In this document: positions 55,880 through 64,000 of the stretch, in pieces
Position numbering within the stretch: position 1 is the first letter of the stretch
How the letters are laid out: each line of letters opens with the position of its first letter
Source of the DNA: Chelydra serpentina
Lineage: Eukaryota; Chordata; Testudines; Chelydridae
Length of the DNA stretch: 64,000 bases
Assembly (NCBI GenBank): GCA_037349315.1
Contig: JBAIAC010000004.1
Location: 32,305,001 to 32,369,000, forward strand
Direction of reading: 5' to 3'
The notes under the pieces: model-generated
Told to the model about the DNA's origin: nothing
Database searches by the model: none
Seen by the model: the letters and a program-made list of their open reading frames with translations, nothing else
Position numbers and translations under genes: made by a program

Positions 55880-56235
55880 ACGTGTCTGTAAAGGTGAGCT
55901 CAAAGGGAGCTCAAAGAGCCCCGCCCGCTGTTCCACCCATTCCCCTAAGCCCCACCCTGCCCTGCCCCTTCTCGGAGGTCACGCCGCCCACTCACTCCAA
56001 CTCCCCTCCCTCCGTCACTTGCTCTCCCCCACCCTCACTCACTTTCACTGGGCTGGGGCAGAGGGTTGGGGCATGGGAGAGGGTGTGGGCTCTGGGAAGA
56101 TGTTTGGGTGCAGAAGGGGGTTCCAACCTTAGGCAGAAGGCTCGGGATGTGGACTCTGGCCTGGCAGCGCTTACCGTGGTTGGTGCTGTATCGTGGCTAA
56201 GGCAGGCTCCCTGCCTGCCCTGGCGCCACGCTGCT
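55880..56235. mobile_element. C-rich transposon fragment
   Basis: AGCCCCACCCTGCCCTGCCC, CCCCACCCTCACTCACTTTC and GGGCTGGGGCAGAGGGTTGG are shared with the interiors of 37405-38039 and 31331-32371. Ends are missing. Confidence 0.55.
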
Positions 56236-56279
56236 CGGGGAATTGGCCACCATGTCAGGTGTAGTGTATTAAACAGTTC

Positions 56280-56499
56280 CACGTAAGAATGTGCTACTGG
56301 TAGCAGTTACTCATACATTAGATTGTAAGAAACTGCTATTGTAAAAAACTGCTACCTGATGTAGCAAATGCCTACAGGTAGCAGTTTCTTGCACTATAAT
56401 GTGTGGGAAATTGCTACATGTAGAAATGTGCTATCTGTAGCAGTTATTGATACATATAGATTGTAAGAAACAGCTTTTGTAAAAAAATGCTACTTGATT
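56280..56499. repeat. TGCTACCTGTAG-rich repeat, left part
   Basis: Repeating phrases GTGCTAC(T/C)(G)GTAGCAGTT, AGATTGTAAGAAAC(T/A)GCT and GTAAAAAA(C/A)TGCTAC alternate, with loose mirror symmetry (GCTACCTG... and CAGGTAGC). The same phrases continue at 57376-57775 on the other side of a CR1. I do not recognise the family. Confidence 0.65.
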
Positions 56500-57375
56500 T
56501 TTACACACTTGAAAACTGTTATCATGTTTCAATCTTCCCTCATAAGTCATGTTTTCTAGACCTTAAAAAATATATATTTATTTTTTGCTCTTCTCTGGAC
56601 TTCCTCCAATTTGTCCACATCTTTCCTGAAATGTGGCGACAAGAACTGGACACAATACTCCAGTTGAGGCCTAATCAGCGCAGAGTAGAGCGGAAGAATT
56701 ACTTCTTGTGTCTTGCTCACAACACGACTGTTCATACATCCCAGAATGATGTTCTGTTTTTTGCACCAGCATTACACTGTTCACTCATGTTCAGCTTGTT
56801 GCCCACTATGACCCCCAGATCCCTTTCAACAGTACTCCTTCCTAGGAAGTCATTTCCTATTTTGTATGCGTGCAGCTGATTGTTTCTTCCTAAATGGAGT
56901 ACTTTGCATTTGTCCTTTTTGAATTGCATCCTATTTACATCAGACCATTTCTCCAGTTTGTCCAGATCATTTTGAATTTTAATCCTATCCTCCAAAGCAC
57001 TTGCAACCCCTCCCAGCTTGGTATCCTCTGCAAACCTTATAAGTGTACTCTCTATGCCATTATCTCAATCATTGATTAAGATTTTGAATAGAAACATATC
57101 CAGAACGGATCCCTGCAGAACCCCACTCGTTATGCCCTTCCAGCCTGACTGTGAATCTCTGATAACTACTCTGTCCGAACTGTTTTCCAACCAGTTTTGC
57201 ACCCATCTAATTTTAGCTCCATCTAGGTTGCATTTCCATAGTTTGTTTATGAGAAGGTCATGGGGGACAGTATCAAAAGCCTTACTAAAGGCAAGATAGA
57301 CCATGTCGACCACTTCCCCCCATCCTCAAGGCTTGTGACCCTGTTAAAGAAAGCTATCAGGTTGGTTTTACATGT
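56500..57375 (-). pseudogene. CR1-clade LINE ORF2, minus strand
   Basis: The minus strand reads [40 protein letters not shown] and SGVLQGSVLDMFLFKILIND at 57313-57065. Then after shifts comes KIQNDLDKLEKWSDVNRMQF with KCKVLHLGRNNQLHAYKIGN, and further C-terminal pieces to about 56500. The catalytic FADD equivalent reads degraded. No 3' tail is present, so both ends are truncated. It splits the TGCTACCTG repeat. Confidence 0.87.
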
Positions 57376-57464
57376 GACACTGCTTGAATTAGCTACATCA
57401 GATGGCCTTTTTTTAGCAAAGTAGGGCCTGTCACTGCTGCAGGTAGCATGATCCTACAGATAGC

Positions 57465-57511
<47 letters not shown>

Positions 57512-57775
57512 AAACTGCAATCTGTAGGGCTGTGCTACCTGTAACACTTCTAGCTGATGAAGTTAATTCCTACAGATAGCAGTTTCTCACACCATAGGTA
57601 TTTGAGACTGCTATCTGCTTGAATTAGCTACATCAGATGGCCTTTTTTAGCAAAGTAGGACCTGTAGCTGCTGCAGGTAGCACGATCCTACAGATTGCAG
57701 TTTCTTACAGGTATGTGTGTGACAATGCTATCTGTAGGGATGTGCTACCTGTAACACTGCTATCTGATGGCATGC
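57376..57775. repeat. TGCTACCTGTAG-rich repeat, right part with 235-bp duplication
   Basis: CTTGAATTAGCTACATCAGA starts at 57383 and again at 57618, and about 85 bp after each start match closely. Between lie a (CA)n tract (57471-57508) and phrases such as TAGGG(C/A)TGTGCTACCTGTAA. It is the continuation of 56280-56499. Confidence 0.8.
57471..57508. repeat. (CA)n microsatellite
   Basis: About 19 CA units, uninterrupted. Confidence 0.97.
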
Positions 57776-58100
57776 GGAAAAACACTAAGGGCTGGATTGA
57801 GAGGCAAAATAACAGTTTCAAAAATGCAATCCCCATTGGTGGATTGAATCAAAACAAAGTTTTGACACTAGGCCAGAAATTCAGTCAGACTGGAAGTCAG
57901 ATGATTCAACAGAATAAACATCTGCTCTAAAAATAAGAAGAGAAGATTAGAATTAAAAATTCAGCTAATTCAGGGAATCACAGCAGCAAATAAGACAACT
58001 TGGGAAACTGCTATGAGACTCTATGGAATCAGATACAGTGATAAGAGATTCTTTGTTTCTGAGGGGATATATGTAAAATGTTTCACTGAATTAAGTCTCA
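57776..58100. other. Short spacer
   Basis: No recognised feature. Confidence 0.4.
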
Positions 58101-58321
58101 GGGATTATCTACACTGGCAAGTTAAAGTGCTCTAACTTGCTGGCTATGGGGAGTGAAAAATCACCCCCCTCCCGCCAAGCGCAGCAAGTTTGAGCTCTTT
58201 AAAGCGCTAGTGTGGACAGGTTCGGCTCCCAGTGCTCGGAGCTAATCCCATCATCGAGGTGGATTGCCAGGAGCACTGGCACCTGCGGGAGTGCTTTGAA
58301 CTTTGTAGTGTAGACATAGCC
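58101..58321. mobile_element. PIF/Harbinger MITE, TCA duplication
   Basis: 221 bp from GGGATTATCTACACTGGC to a right end reverse-complementing to GGCTATGTCTACACTACA. Flanked by TCA on both sides (58098-58100 and 58322-58324), the 3-bp duplication expected. It is non-coding. Confidence 0.85.
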
Positions 58322-58729
58322 TCAGTAGGTTAGATCAGACAAAGTGGAGCTGCATTGGCTAGGCATTGGGATGCCTTGGGAAGCCCATGCTGACAGGTGC
58401 TGTCTGTGATGGGAAATAAAAAGCCTCTTTGCCCCCCACCATTTTTGCAAACACTGGTGTCTCAGTCCCACTGGGGTAACTGTTACCCCCTCTGCCCCTG
58501 CCTGAGCTGGGTTTTGCCCTCTGACACCCTCTGCCAGCGCCTCACCATGAGCTTAACTCCTGCTCCCCCACACATCACTGATTTTGCCCTTTAGCCCCTC
58601 TTCTAATCCTACCTCCAGCTGCTTGACCCCCCTGACCAGTAAATTTCCACCCCTGCTCAGACCCTGGCCACCCCCCTGCTCCAATTTGCCCCCTTTGCCA
58701 CTTTTTAACCCCTGTCAAAACCAGTCAGC
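58322..58729. other. C-rich spacer
   Basis: Runs of CCCCTGC and CCCCTTCT phrases resemble the C-rich transposon interiors, but no ends can be seen. Confidence 0.35.
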
Positions 58730-58783
58730 AGAATGTTATAGCTAATAAGGGCAGGGTAAAGGGCAGTGGTTTCAGCTAATATA

Positions 58784-58816
58784 CTGAGCATGCTCAGATG
58801 AACTGAGCATGCTCAG
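58784..58816. repeat. Two 14-bp perfect palindromes in tandem
   Basis: CTGAGCATGCTCAG occurs at 58784-58797 and 58803-58816. Each copy is self-complementary, and only five bases separate them. They lie at the edge of TGCTAC-type repeat sequence (AGTAGCACATTCCTACGGGG follows). Confidence 0.95.
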
Positions 58817-58859
58817 TACACTGTAAGTAGCACATTCCTACGGGGAGCAATTGAATACA

Positions 58860-59228
58860 CTACACCAGCCCTATGCGGAGGTGCAGCCAGGTGACTCTGT
58901 GCAGTGCGCACTGCTCGCATCTGAAGGCACCGCCCCCACAGCTCCCATTGGCTGTCGGTCCCGGCCATTGGGAGCTGTGGAGGGGGCGCTTGGGAAGGAG
59001 ACAGCACGCGGAGCTTCCCTGATTAACCCTGTGCCTAGGGGCCGCAGGGACATGCCAGTTGCTTCCATGAGCTATGCAGAGCCAGGGCAGGCAGGGAGCC
59101 TGCCTTAGCCCTGATGCGCTGCCAACCAAACTTTTAACAGCCCGGTCAGTAGTGCTGACCGAAGACACCAGGATTCCTTTTCGACCGGGCATTCCGGTCA
59201 AAAACAGTATGCCTGGCAACCCTAGCTC
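58860..59228. mobile_element. C-rich transposon, right end
   Basis: Includes CCATTGGGAGCTGTGGAGGG, CCATTGGCTGTCGGTCCCGG and a terminus with CGACCGGGCATTCCGGTC and TGCCTGGCAACCCTA. It shares these with 31331-32371. The left end is lost. Confidence 0.6.
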
Positions 59229-59875
59229 AGGTGGGGTGCCTGAGGAGTGCAGGCCTCCTCGCCTAAGGAGGGGAAAGTACTTTTACCCCAGGGGTGGGGT
59301 GACAGGGGGCCACGGGCCTGCCCAATTCCATCATGTCCCAGCCCAGGGCCCTAACAGTGGCGGAGTGGTCTGCCACTGGGTCAGCGGGGATCCTCCCACA
59401 ACACATTGACCTTGCATCAGGCCAGCTCCCAACCAGACTGTTGCTTGGTTTCCCTGGACTACTTCCTTCTCTTCCCCCCAGGTGTACCTGTGTCTGTCAT
59501 CTCAGGGAGCTCTGGCCAGTCTCCAGGCAGCAGCCACAGCAGCTCCTTGGCATCTCAGTCAGCCGGCAGCCCAAGGAGATCTGGTCAGTCATCAGGCGGC
59601 AGCCCCAGCAACAACTCAGCATCTTGGTTTGTTAGTGGTCCTGGAAGCTCCGGCCAGTCCTTGGGAGGCAGCCCTGGCAGCTCCTCTGCAGGCTGCAGCA
59701 GCAGGCGGGATGCATCCATCTCCTGTGGTGGCTCCCCGCCCCAAATGAGCTGCAGGGCCCGCCTTTTGTACTTCCCCTTCCTTGTCCCGCTCTTCCACTT
59801 CCAGAAGGACAGATGTGGCTCTCCTGGTTAGGTCCACCAAGCAGCATGATGTGGTCCCTCCCTGTCACTCTCTAA
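59229..59875. mobile_element. LTR-like GC-rich block with CAGC-rich degenerate repeat
   Basis: Contains CCCAGCCCAGGGCCCTAACA and GGTGTACCTGTGTCTGTCAT, then two to three diverged units with AGCTC(T/C)GGCCAGTC and GGCAGC(A/C)(G/C)C phrases at 59507-59700. It continues across the MITE at 59876-60169 into GGGAGGCCACGCCTCCTCGC. The Ser/Gly-rich frames here come from the repeat. Confidence 0.4.
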
Positions 59876-60169
59876 GGCTAGGTCTACACTAGGGGCAGGG
59901 GTTGATGTAAGGTACGCAACTTCAACTACGTGAATAACGTAGCCGAAGTCGACGTACCTCGATCCACTTACCTCACCGTGAGGACGCCGCAATGTCAACT
60001 GCCGCCACTCTCCCGTCAACTCCACTTCTGCCTCTCGTCAGGGTGGATTACCGGAGTCAAAAGGAGAGTGATCGGGGATTGATTTATCGCGTCTACACTA
60101 GACACAAAAAATCCATCCCCGAAAGATCGATTGCTACCTGCCAAATCGGCAGGTAGTGTAGACCAGCCC
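59876..60169. mobile_element. PIF/Harbinger MITE, TAA duplication
   Basis: 294 bp from GGCTAGGTCTACACTAGG to a right end whose reverse complement is GGGCTGGTCTACACTACC. Flanked by TAA (59873-59875 and 60170-60172). Removing it restores CTCTCTAAGGGAGGCCACGC. The interior has GTCGACGTACCTCGATCC-type sequence. It is mobilisable only by a Harbinger transposase in trans. Confidence 0.92.
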
Positions 60170-60224
60170 TAAGGGAGGCCACGCCTCCTCGCTACACTCA
60201 TGTTTCATGTTTTAAACCAATTTC

Positions 60225-60425
60225 TATCTAATCCTATCCAAACTATTAGGGATTAGAATAAGATCTTCCTAGAAGGCAGATTACCTCACATCTGCCTGCT
60301 TTGGGGTTTCTTGCACCTTCCGCTGAAGCACTTGAGGCCAACCACTGTCAGAGAGAAGATGTTCAATTAGATGGAGCACAGATCTGACACAGTATCATAA
60401 ATTCTGTGTTCCTATTGTGGTATGG
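60225..60425 (+). mobile_element. CR1/L2-like LINE 3' end
   Basis: TTGGGGTTTCTTGCACCTTC, CCAACCACTGTCAGAGAGAA, AGCACAGATCTGACACAGTA and TGTGTTCCTATTG follow the 3' end of a CR1/L2-type LINE (relatives read GGTCTGACCCAGTATGGC and TTCTTATGTTC). Confidence 0.65.
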
Positions 60426-60569
60426 GAAAAGGTCATTTTAAAATGTGGAGTGCTAAGTAATTTTATCCCCAAATTACTAAAAATTATTTAGTCCAGAGAA
60501 ACAAGAAATGATAGACCAGCTCTTACTAATTGTTTCCCTTACTGCCAATTCAGGGGTGTAACTCCCACT

Positions 60570-60790
60570 AATTTAGTCAGAGGCTAAATTCCCTCTAAGC
60601 TGCATAACAGCGCAACTATGCAGCAGGCTATCAAGGGCTGTCCAGGCATGCAGCAGGGAGAGGCGCCTCTCCCCCAGCCCGGACCCCAGAGCTGCCATAG
60701 CCGGGGAGAGGTGCCCCAGCCTCGGAGCTGCTGTGGCTGGGAACAGGCGCCTCTCCCCCAGCCCCAGGCTGCGGCGGTAAATTGAGACCA
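60570..60790. mobile_element. GC-rich MITE fragment
   Basis: Begins near CAGAGGCTAAATTCCCTCTA and has GGCGCCTCTCCCCCAGCCC twice (60661 and 60749). No matching right terminus was found. Confidence 0.4.
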
Positions 60791-61133
60791 AGGTCTTATT
60801 TCCCAAAGTTATTATGAGTCCATTCTTAGTATATCATTACATAACTAAAACAGTTTATGGATGTGCAAAACAATTTTATTTAAGGGCAGGTTGATCCTGT
60901 TTGGTCATCAGAAATAACAAACAATGTATAAATGGCTAAGATAAGCAATTTTAACTTAATTGGAAATTGAAGAAAATATTTAAACTACTTACTTAGAAGA
61001 AGCCATCTAAGGAGCTGTCTTAAGACAGGCCAATTAATGAATACTAAGCATCTTTTATCCAAATAAATCCTGCTATTTTTCTGTTCACCAACGTTTAACC
61101 CCTGTCTCCTCTCTAGGAATACATGGTCTAACC

Positions 61134-61504
61134 CAGGGGTTGCCAAACCACGATTCACAAGCCACATGCAGCTCTTTTACAGTTAAAAAGTGGCTTGCAG
61201 AACCCCCACCCCCATTCTCTGCCTACCAGACTGGAGGGGGAGCTGTAGCATGGTGGTGGGGCTCTGAGCTTCTGCTCAGTCTGGAGGCTCAGCCCCATGG
61301 GAGGAGCCTACCAGGACTCAGGGCTTTAGCCCCACTCTTGCTGAAGCCCTAAGCCCCAGCAGGTGCCTCCCGCAGGGCTGAAGCCCATACCCCCATCACC
61401 CTGCCACCCTGCCACCCTGCAGAAGCCCTGAGCCTTGGCAGGTGTGCCCAGCTCTCGAATGTCTGAAGATTATTATATGCAGCTCAGGAAGTTTGGTCAC
61501 CCCA
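61134..61504. mobile_element. hAT-type MITE with 8-bp duplication
   Basis: 371 bp beginning CAGGGGTTGCCAAACC and ending in a sequence that reverse-complements to TGGGGTGACCAAACTTCC. Flanked on both sides by GTCTAACC (61126-61133 and 61505-61512). The interior has AAGCCC(T/C)-rich phrases and three CACCCTGC units. It is non-coding. Confidence 0.88.
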
Positions 61505-61512
61505 GTCTAACC

Positions 61513-62689
61513 ATTTGATGATTAACCAGAGAAACTGTTAGTATCTTAAATTATAACTGCACTTCCATATCCCAAAAAAATCATTATCCGATTTTTACAT
61601 CTAACCCCTTGGCAGTACCTTTGGCTACTTCCATCTCACCATGTTGAAGTCTTGTTTGTCATAAGGATGGCTTCTTGAGGCTTCCCTGTTCTTAGCTTTC
61701 ACTTTTCAGCTTCAGTTTTTCTTGCAGAGATGAGTAGTTTTGAGTCTGTGTTTTATGTGAAAGCAGAGAGAGTTTTATACCTTTTTCCTCTCATAATTTT
61801 ATTGGCGGCACAAGACACACCTTTTTAGGACTAGTTTGAATGTAAATATTTTCTGTTGCGCTTTTTGCATTGGCTCACTCCTTCATGGGTTGGTTTTGTT
61901 GATGCCTTCAGCTCCTGAATATGCAGTCTGCCCAATGAATATGCAACATGCTTCTAGTTGGCTTTATTCTTTTCTGGTGGGAAAGTCTCAGATAACCTTT
62001 AAAGTTAGAGTTTTAACTCATTATTTTTATTCAGTCCATTGTCTGAGATTTCTTCAGTTTCACTAGGGTTCACAAGGAAATTAAATTCTGTTTTTTAAAA
62101 AGTCCAAACACGTCTGTTTTTTATATAAAAGTTTTTAGCTCACAAAATAGTCCCTCAAATTCAATAATTCTCCAAGAGGGCCTTCAAATCCAGCTAGCAG
62201 CTAAGGAAAAAGAATGACGTCCTTAACAATCTTTGATGAGGTGATTATTCTTCTTCTGACAAGTGGGGGAAGAGAGGCTTAAATTTGCCAAATAACTAAT
62301 AAATTCTCAGTGAAAAAAAATATTCTATACTTAAATGGCTTCTTACATTAGTAATCAGCCTAGCAAGGTCATTAGAATTCAGGTTGGTGTACAGAGCATT
62401 TTACAAAGCAGCGATATTAGGAAATTACACTAGATACGTTGCACTTAATTAAAATACATGCTTTTCAAAAGTATTTGTCATTTCAACAATTAAGAAGTAA
62501 AGAAAAAGTTCTCCACAAAACATTCCCAACTGCACACGTTTTCCCTAGATTTTTAAGCAGAGACTTTCCTATGCAAAGGAGGGGGAGAAAGTGCCCAATT
62601 TATAACTTAAGATAAGGATCCTCAGTGCTGCTTATCTTTGAAATAGCCTTTCATTCTTTTACATAATTAGATTTATTGCAGCATTTGTT
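61513..62689. other. AT-rich unique DNA
   Basis: No gene or repeat recognised. Confidence 0.5.
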
Positions 62690-63300
62690 TCCTCCAGATA
62701 AGTTATCTTAGACAAGAGGAAGTTGCCTGCCCAGCTCTGAAGGCACCGCCACCATCAGCAGCAGTGAAGAAGAGACAGTGAGAGGAAGCAAACCGGACCT
62801 AGTTCTGCTGAGAAGGCCTGCCAGTTGGCTCACATAGAGGCACCCAGCTCAGAGATTTGCCAAGCACCCCAGGGCGCAGCAATTGACAGGGGAGCTATTG
62901 GGATCCTCACGGTAAAACGCACAGTTGAGCCACGACTGCAGGGTTTGTGCTTTCCCCCCCCACTCTGTGTCACCGAAGGGCAGAGCCGAAGAGCAATGCT
63001 GGGTGAGTGTTCGGTGAGCTGAGCTCTCCCTGAGACCGTAGCACACTTCCTCTGAAGCTCCCTCGGCCGTCGCTCCAAACTCTCCCCTCTCGCTCCACCT
63101 CCTCCAGTGCCCAGCGGCCAGCTCCTCCCTGGCTGGCCTCCCTCTCACTGTCTCTTCAAAAGGAACTTGCAGCCGCATTGGGCTGTACCTGTAACCAGCC
63201 CCCCACATCTATCAACAGCAGCCTAGCTAATTGCATCAATATAGCGCAGCCTCCTCCAATTTTCTGTCTAGCCCACCTCAGCTCCCCCCACACACACACA
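62690..63300. promoter_or_regulatory. GC-richer island, possible promoter or 5' exon
   Basis: About 600 bp richer in G, C and CpG (for example CTCACGGTAAAACGCACAG, CCTCGGCCGTCGCTCC) than the AT-rich flanks, with no recognised transposon. CTGGGTGAGTG at about 63000 could be a plus-strand splice donor. Overlapping minus-strand frames of 82 and 119 codons have no recognised protein character. This is the only candidate for host regulatory sequence in the window, and the evidence is compositional only. Confidence 0.25.
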
Positions 63301-64000
63301 CACACACTGGAAGAGGCTGGTGCTGCCCCTGATTTAAATCAACATTTTCAAAAGAGTTTATTAATGTAGTGTATTTAGATATCTGAAATCCCAACTTGAG
63401 ACACCTTAAATCTGAGATTTAGTAGCCTTAGAATAAAAAAAAACTGAGTTACTTGCATCCCTCAGTTATAACTGTTTTATATAAATACAACCACATGGTT
63501 AATTTTATTTAGTCTCATATTGATGCATAAGACTGCTTTACACAGCTGCTTTTATTTCCAGGACATTTGAGGAGTTGATGTGGGTTCATTATATGCAATA
63601 TCCAAGCCTCAGTGCAAATGTTTCTTTTAAATAATAATAAATTCTGTATTGTAAGCCTGGATGGAGACTCAGCTAGAAAATCTAACAGAAGGTAAGTTGG
63701 CAGTACTAAACCTGATTGAAAACTGCAATGGTGCAGATAAATTCCTTACCTGTAGCTTCAGGGCCACATCAGTTTTTTTGGATATGCAACTACATTGCAA
63801 CTCAGTATAGACCAAACTGACAGTGGCTTTAGTTTTGCAAAACTTTTCATTTGGTTATTGATTTTGCACAGCCAATACCAATGGGGGTTTGGAACTGGGT
63901 CCCAATTTATCCCAACCTTTGAAGATTGGCATTAGGAGTTTCAGAGTTTATTCCTTGTTTGGCTCATCTTTAATTAGTACACCATGTGGAGGATAGCATT
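63301..64000. other. AT-rich DNA after a short (CA)n
   Basis: A CA tract of about 9 units (63289-63306) precedes AT-rich unique sequence with no feature recognised. Confidence 0.5.

Noticed and set aside
59406..59831. Ser/Gly-rich 141-codon frame and overlapping frames
   Set aside because: Produced by degenerate CAGC-type repeats in an LTR-like block; three frames on both strands are comparably open.
1..64000. CRISPR array, rRNA operon, bacterial-type operon or integron
   Set aside because: The base composition, LINE and SINE content and lack of ribosome-binding-site-led gene runs show vertebrate nuclear DNA; no regularly spaced direct repeats other than micro- and minisatellites were found.

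Overview
This is vertebrate nuclear DNA that looks like gene desert or intron made almost entirely of transposable-element layers. The best guess is a non-avian sauropsid, most likely a turtle. The basis is CR1 LINEs ending in (ATTCTATG)n, one with an ORF1 esterase domain; old L2 and MIR-like pieces; Penelope-like elements with a GIY-YIG domain; a DIRS-type tyrosine-recombinase retroelement; a tRNA-derived SINE with a CR1-like tail; PIF/Harbinger and hAT DNA transposons; and short palindromic MITEs. The turtle call rests on remembered resemblance of these repeats and was not tested by a search. I see no convincing host exon, no rRNA or functional tRNA gene, and no CRISPR array.

Layout. 0-6.4 kb: unique AT-rich DNA, a decayed CR1/L3-like LINE split by a Penelope-like element. 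6.8-12.4 kb: an LTR-like block with a MITE, then quiet DNA with MITE relics. 12.5-19.2 kb: a mosaic of a rearranged hAT transposon, a CR1 piece carrying a SINE, and a decayed DIRS element on the minus strand (ORF1, RT, RNase H, start of the recombinase). The DIRS end is broken by a hAT MITE that holds a 96-bp minisatellite. 19.2-30 kb: mostly single-copy DNA with an LTR-like block, MITEs, L2, CR1 tails, a Penelope 3' end, and a MIR-like SINE split by a Harbinger MITE. 30.8-38 kb: an LTR-like block split by a C-rich transposon, a CR1 split by a solo LTR with a 5-bp duplication, a 1.3-kb palindrome with tRNA-like sequence in each arm, and two hAT MITEs with 8-bp duplications. 43.2-48.9 kb: an old LINE split by an ERV-type LTR and a young, nearly intact CR1. 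49.6-52.2 kb: an element with hAT-like ends and an 8-bp duplication, containing an uninterrupted PIF/Harbinger transposase gene. 54.7-61.5 kb: further LTR-like, MITE and CR1 pieces and an unfamiliar TGCTACCTGTAG-rich repeat. 62.7-63.3 kb: GC-richer DNA, the only place I would look for a host promoter or first exon.

The genes here belong to transposons, not to a host pathway. The two best preserved are the CR1 ORF1/ORF2 pair (ORF2 has only two in-frame stops) and the Harbinger transposase (no stops, catalytic triad present). Target-site duplications and interruptions give a relative order: L2, MIR and L3/CR1 relics first; then Penelope, DIRS and LTR insertions; then the young CR1, solo LTR, Harbinger MITEs and hAT MITEs.
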